From Chloroflexota bacterium (lineage in GTDB: Bacteria; Chloroflexota; Anaerolineae; Anaerolineales; Anaerolineaceae), in NCBI GenBank assembly GCA_029265085.1, contig JAJUJY010000196.1, positions 1-7,064 on the forward strand: DNA of 7,064 nt, written 5' to 3'. Under the pieces are notes generated by a model. The model was not told where the DNA came from. It saw nothing but the letters and a program-made list of their open reading frames with translations, and did not search any database. Positions 6,198 through 7,064 of the stretch are shown one piece after another. Positions within the stretch are counted from its first letter, which is position 1. Each line of letters begins with the position of its first letter. A program made the translations under genes and the position numbers.

Positions 6198-6373
6198 GAG
6201 GGTTTATCCAGCAGAACGAGGGCAGGATGATGTCGCTGCCCTTCAAAGCGCCTGCTAACCCGCAAAGAAGCAGGTGGAACCACCCGCCCAGCCCGTTAAC
6301 TTTTAAGAAAAATCTCCGCAGCCTACCCCAGGCGTAGAAAACCACCCGGCGCTTGCGTTTTTCCTGCGGGTGA

Positions 6374-6402
6374 TTGCATCTTGCCCCAATTTTCTTTACA
6401 AT
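6374..6402 (+). promoter_or_regulatory. Probable promoter of the unrecognised right-end gene
   Basis: TTGCAT (6374-6379), 17 bases, then TACAAT (6397-6402; five of six matches). Transcription would begin near 6409, leaving a leader of about 174 bases before the ATG at 6583. The -35 match is only moderate. Confidence 0.5.
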
Positions 6403-6563
6403 CTAAATATCCATTGAACCATTGGGAGAGGCTAACCGCCTCATCTTTCTGCATTTTCTATCATTTCCGCACACCGGACAACCGCACACTCCCCTCCCCT
6501 GGATTGCCAACCGGCAAGGATTGGTTTTCGCGCACCCGTCTGTATTCGGCTATGCGCAGAACA

Positions 6564-6570
6564 GAGGAGG
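6564..6570 (+). promoter_or_regulatory. Strong Shine-Dalgarno with long spacing
   Basis: GAGGAGG is an excellent ribosome binding site, but 12 bases (TTTTTTAAGATC) separate it from ATG 6583, longer than the usual 5-9. No ATG, GTG or TTG in this frame lies closer or upstream within the open frame (open from 6436), so 6583 remains the best start. Confidence 0.7.
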
Positions 6571-6582
6571 TTTTTTAAGATC

Positions 6583-7064
6583 ATGTTGAATTTGCACGAT
6601 TTTCCCTGGTCTGCTCTCCCTAAAGTGGCAGATCTTTCCAAGGCGATCCCAAAATTACAGGCGGTCTTCTCCAATATGCTCACGTTCCACGAGGGAATCA
6701 TCCTCTATGAGCGGTATTGGAATTTCTGGGTGCGCGCCGGTGTCTGTGCCGACACCCGCGCCAGCCTGTTTTTCCGAGATTACGAACAAACGTCTCCGCA
6801 AATCAGCCAATTACTCAGCGCGCTGGGGACCAACGGCACAATCCCAACCAGTGAAATTGAGCTGTGGGACCGCACCGGCAAAGTCTGGAACTGGCTAGGC
6901 CAGCACGCCCAGGACAACGGCAGCGAATATATCAAAATCAGCAGCCAGCCAAATACCTGGCCGTCGCTGCAAGATTATGCTGCCTACTATGCTGCGCACG
7001 GCCACCTGGTTTGGGCAGCCTGTTTTTCCAAAGCCCATCTGTTCGCCACGCTGCTGGGACGCAC
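6583..7064 (+). CDS. Unrecognised tryptophan-rich protein (3' partial)
   Basis: The frame is open from ATG 6583 to the end of the window (160 codons), so the stop lies outside. It is preceded by GAGGAGG at 6564-6570 and follows the bacterial codon pattern of its neighbours. I do not recognise the family. The visible part is soluble-looking, with no signal peptide and no membrane span. It is rich in aromatic residues: tryptophans at 9, 46, 49, 95, 102, 104, 126 and 144, with clusters YERYWNFWVRAG (42-53), LWDRTGKVWNWLG (94-106) and DYAAYYAAHGHLVWAA (131-146). Such spacing could suit a carbohydrate-binding or helical-repeat protein, but this is only an impression. It is divergent from the LuxR-type regulator, which may control it. 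The long leader (about 174 bases) leaves room for control after transcription starts. Being coding is likely; the function cannot be named. Confidence 0.75.
   Translation, partial: MLNLHDFPWSALPKVADLSKAIPKLQAVFSNMLTFHEGIILYERYWNFWVRAGVCADTRASLFFRDYEQTSPQISQLLSALGTNGTIPTSEIELWDRTGKVWNWLGQHAQDNGSEYIKISSQPNTWPSLQDYAAYYAAHGHLVWAACFSKAHLFATLLGR

Larger units (their letters stand above)
6130..6582. other. Long divergent intergenic region with small hairpins
   Basis: These 453 bases hold the LuxR-type promoter on the left and a probable promoter for the right-hand gene (6374-6402). Between them are possible stems at 6218-6225/6236-6243 (GAGGGCAG with CTGCCCTT), 6251-6256/6269-6274 (CCTGCT with AGCAGG) and 6273-6277/6280-6284 (GGTGG with CCACC). 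The last two share bases and exclude each other. GCGGGTG (6366-6372) could pair with CACCCGC at 6282-6288 or, one base shorter, with a second CACCCG near 6342-6347. The 9-base word AACCACCCG occurs at about 6279 and again at about 6340. I found no credible gene here. Confidence 0.5.

Noticed and set aside
6262..6292. T-box riboswitch-like word (AGGTGGAACCACCCGC) upstream of the right-end gene
   Set aside because: It resembles the T-box consensus only loosely, there is no recognisable stem I with specifier loop, no proper terminator follows, and the downstream gene is not an aminoacyl-tRNA synthetase or amino-acid gene.
6133..6345. Minus-strand open frame of 70 codons, hydrophobic
   Set aside because: It starts with GTG without a Shine-Dalgarno, overlaps the promoter and leader of the LuxR-type gene, and has no recognisable family.
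6381..6578. Plus-strand open frame of 65 codons ending just before the ATG at 6583, a possible leader peptide
   Set aside because: It needs a TTG start with no ribosome site, begins upstream of the predicted -10 box, and reads like random low-complexity translation.

Overview
The window looks like chromosomal DNA of a Chloroflexi bacterium, most likely of the class Anaerolineae. The main clue is the large secreted protein: it combines IPT/TIG domains with Asp-box propellers and ends in a short hydrophobic tail with a final arginine (VYLPAIIR), an ending I recall from exported proteins of this phylum. A stand-alone LuxR-type regulator and sigma70-like promoters also fit. The assignment is an inference from recognition, not from a search. 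I see no RNA gene, insertion sequence, CRISPR array or phage gene.

Layout, left to right. (1) Positions 2-1099, plus strand: the 3' part of a beta-propeller protein with Reg_prop-like repeats; its start lies outside the window. (2) Positions 1139-4747, minus strand: a 1202-residue exported protein with signal peptide, IPT, six-Asp-box propeller, IPT, six-Asp-box propeller, four tandem IPT domains and the VYLPAIIR tail. These two genes converge on one very long perfect hairpin (1069-1127) that can terminate both and whose left arm is the end of the first gene's coding sequence. (3) Positions 5041-5307, plus strand: a small DUF493/YbeD-family protein with its own extended -10 promoter. (4) Positions 5308-5616: a gene-free, AT-rich stretch with two back-to-back terminators sharing one T5A7 tract. 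(5) Positions 5617-6129, minus strand: a 170-residue LuxR/GerE helix-turn-helix regulator without a receiver domain. (6) Positions 6130-6582: a long divergent intergenic region with a promoter for each neighbour and several small hairpins. (7) Positions 6583-7064, plus strand: the first 160 codons of a tryptophan-rich protein I do not recognise, running off the window.

Each complete gene seems to be transcribed alone, with its own promoter and terminator; there is no operon here. The two propeller proteins are plausible cell-surface or extracellular recognition proteins. The regulator may act on itself and/or on the divergent gene 6583-7064, judging only from position and from inverted repeats around its promoter. 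I found no convincing complete new multi-gene system. The items most worth a second look are the C-terminal tail, the terminator encoded within coding sequence, the internally duplicated architecture of the large protein, and the long leader before the unrecognised gene.
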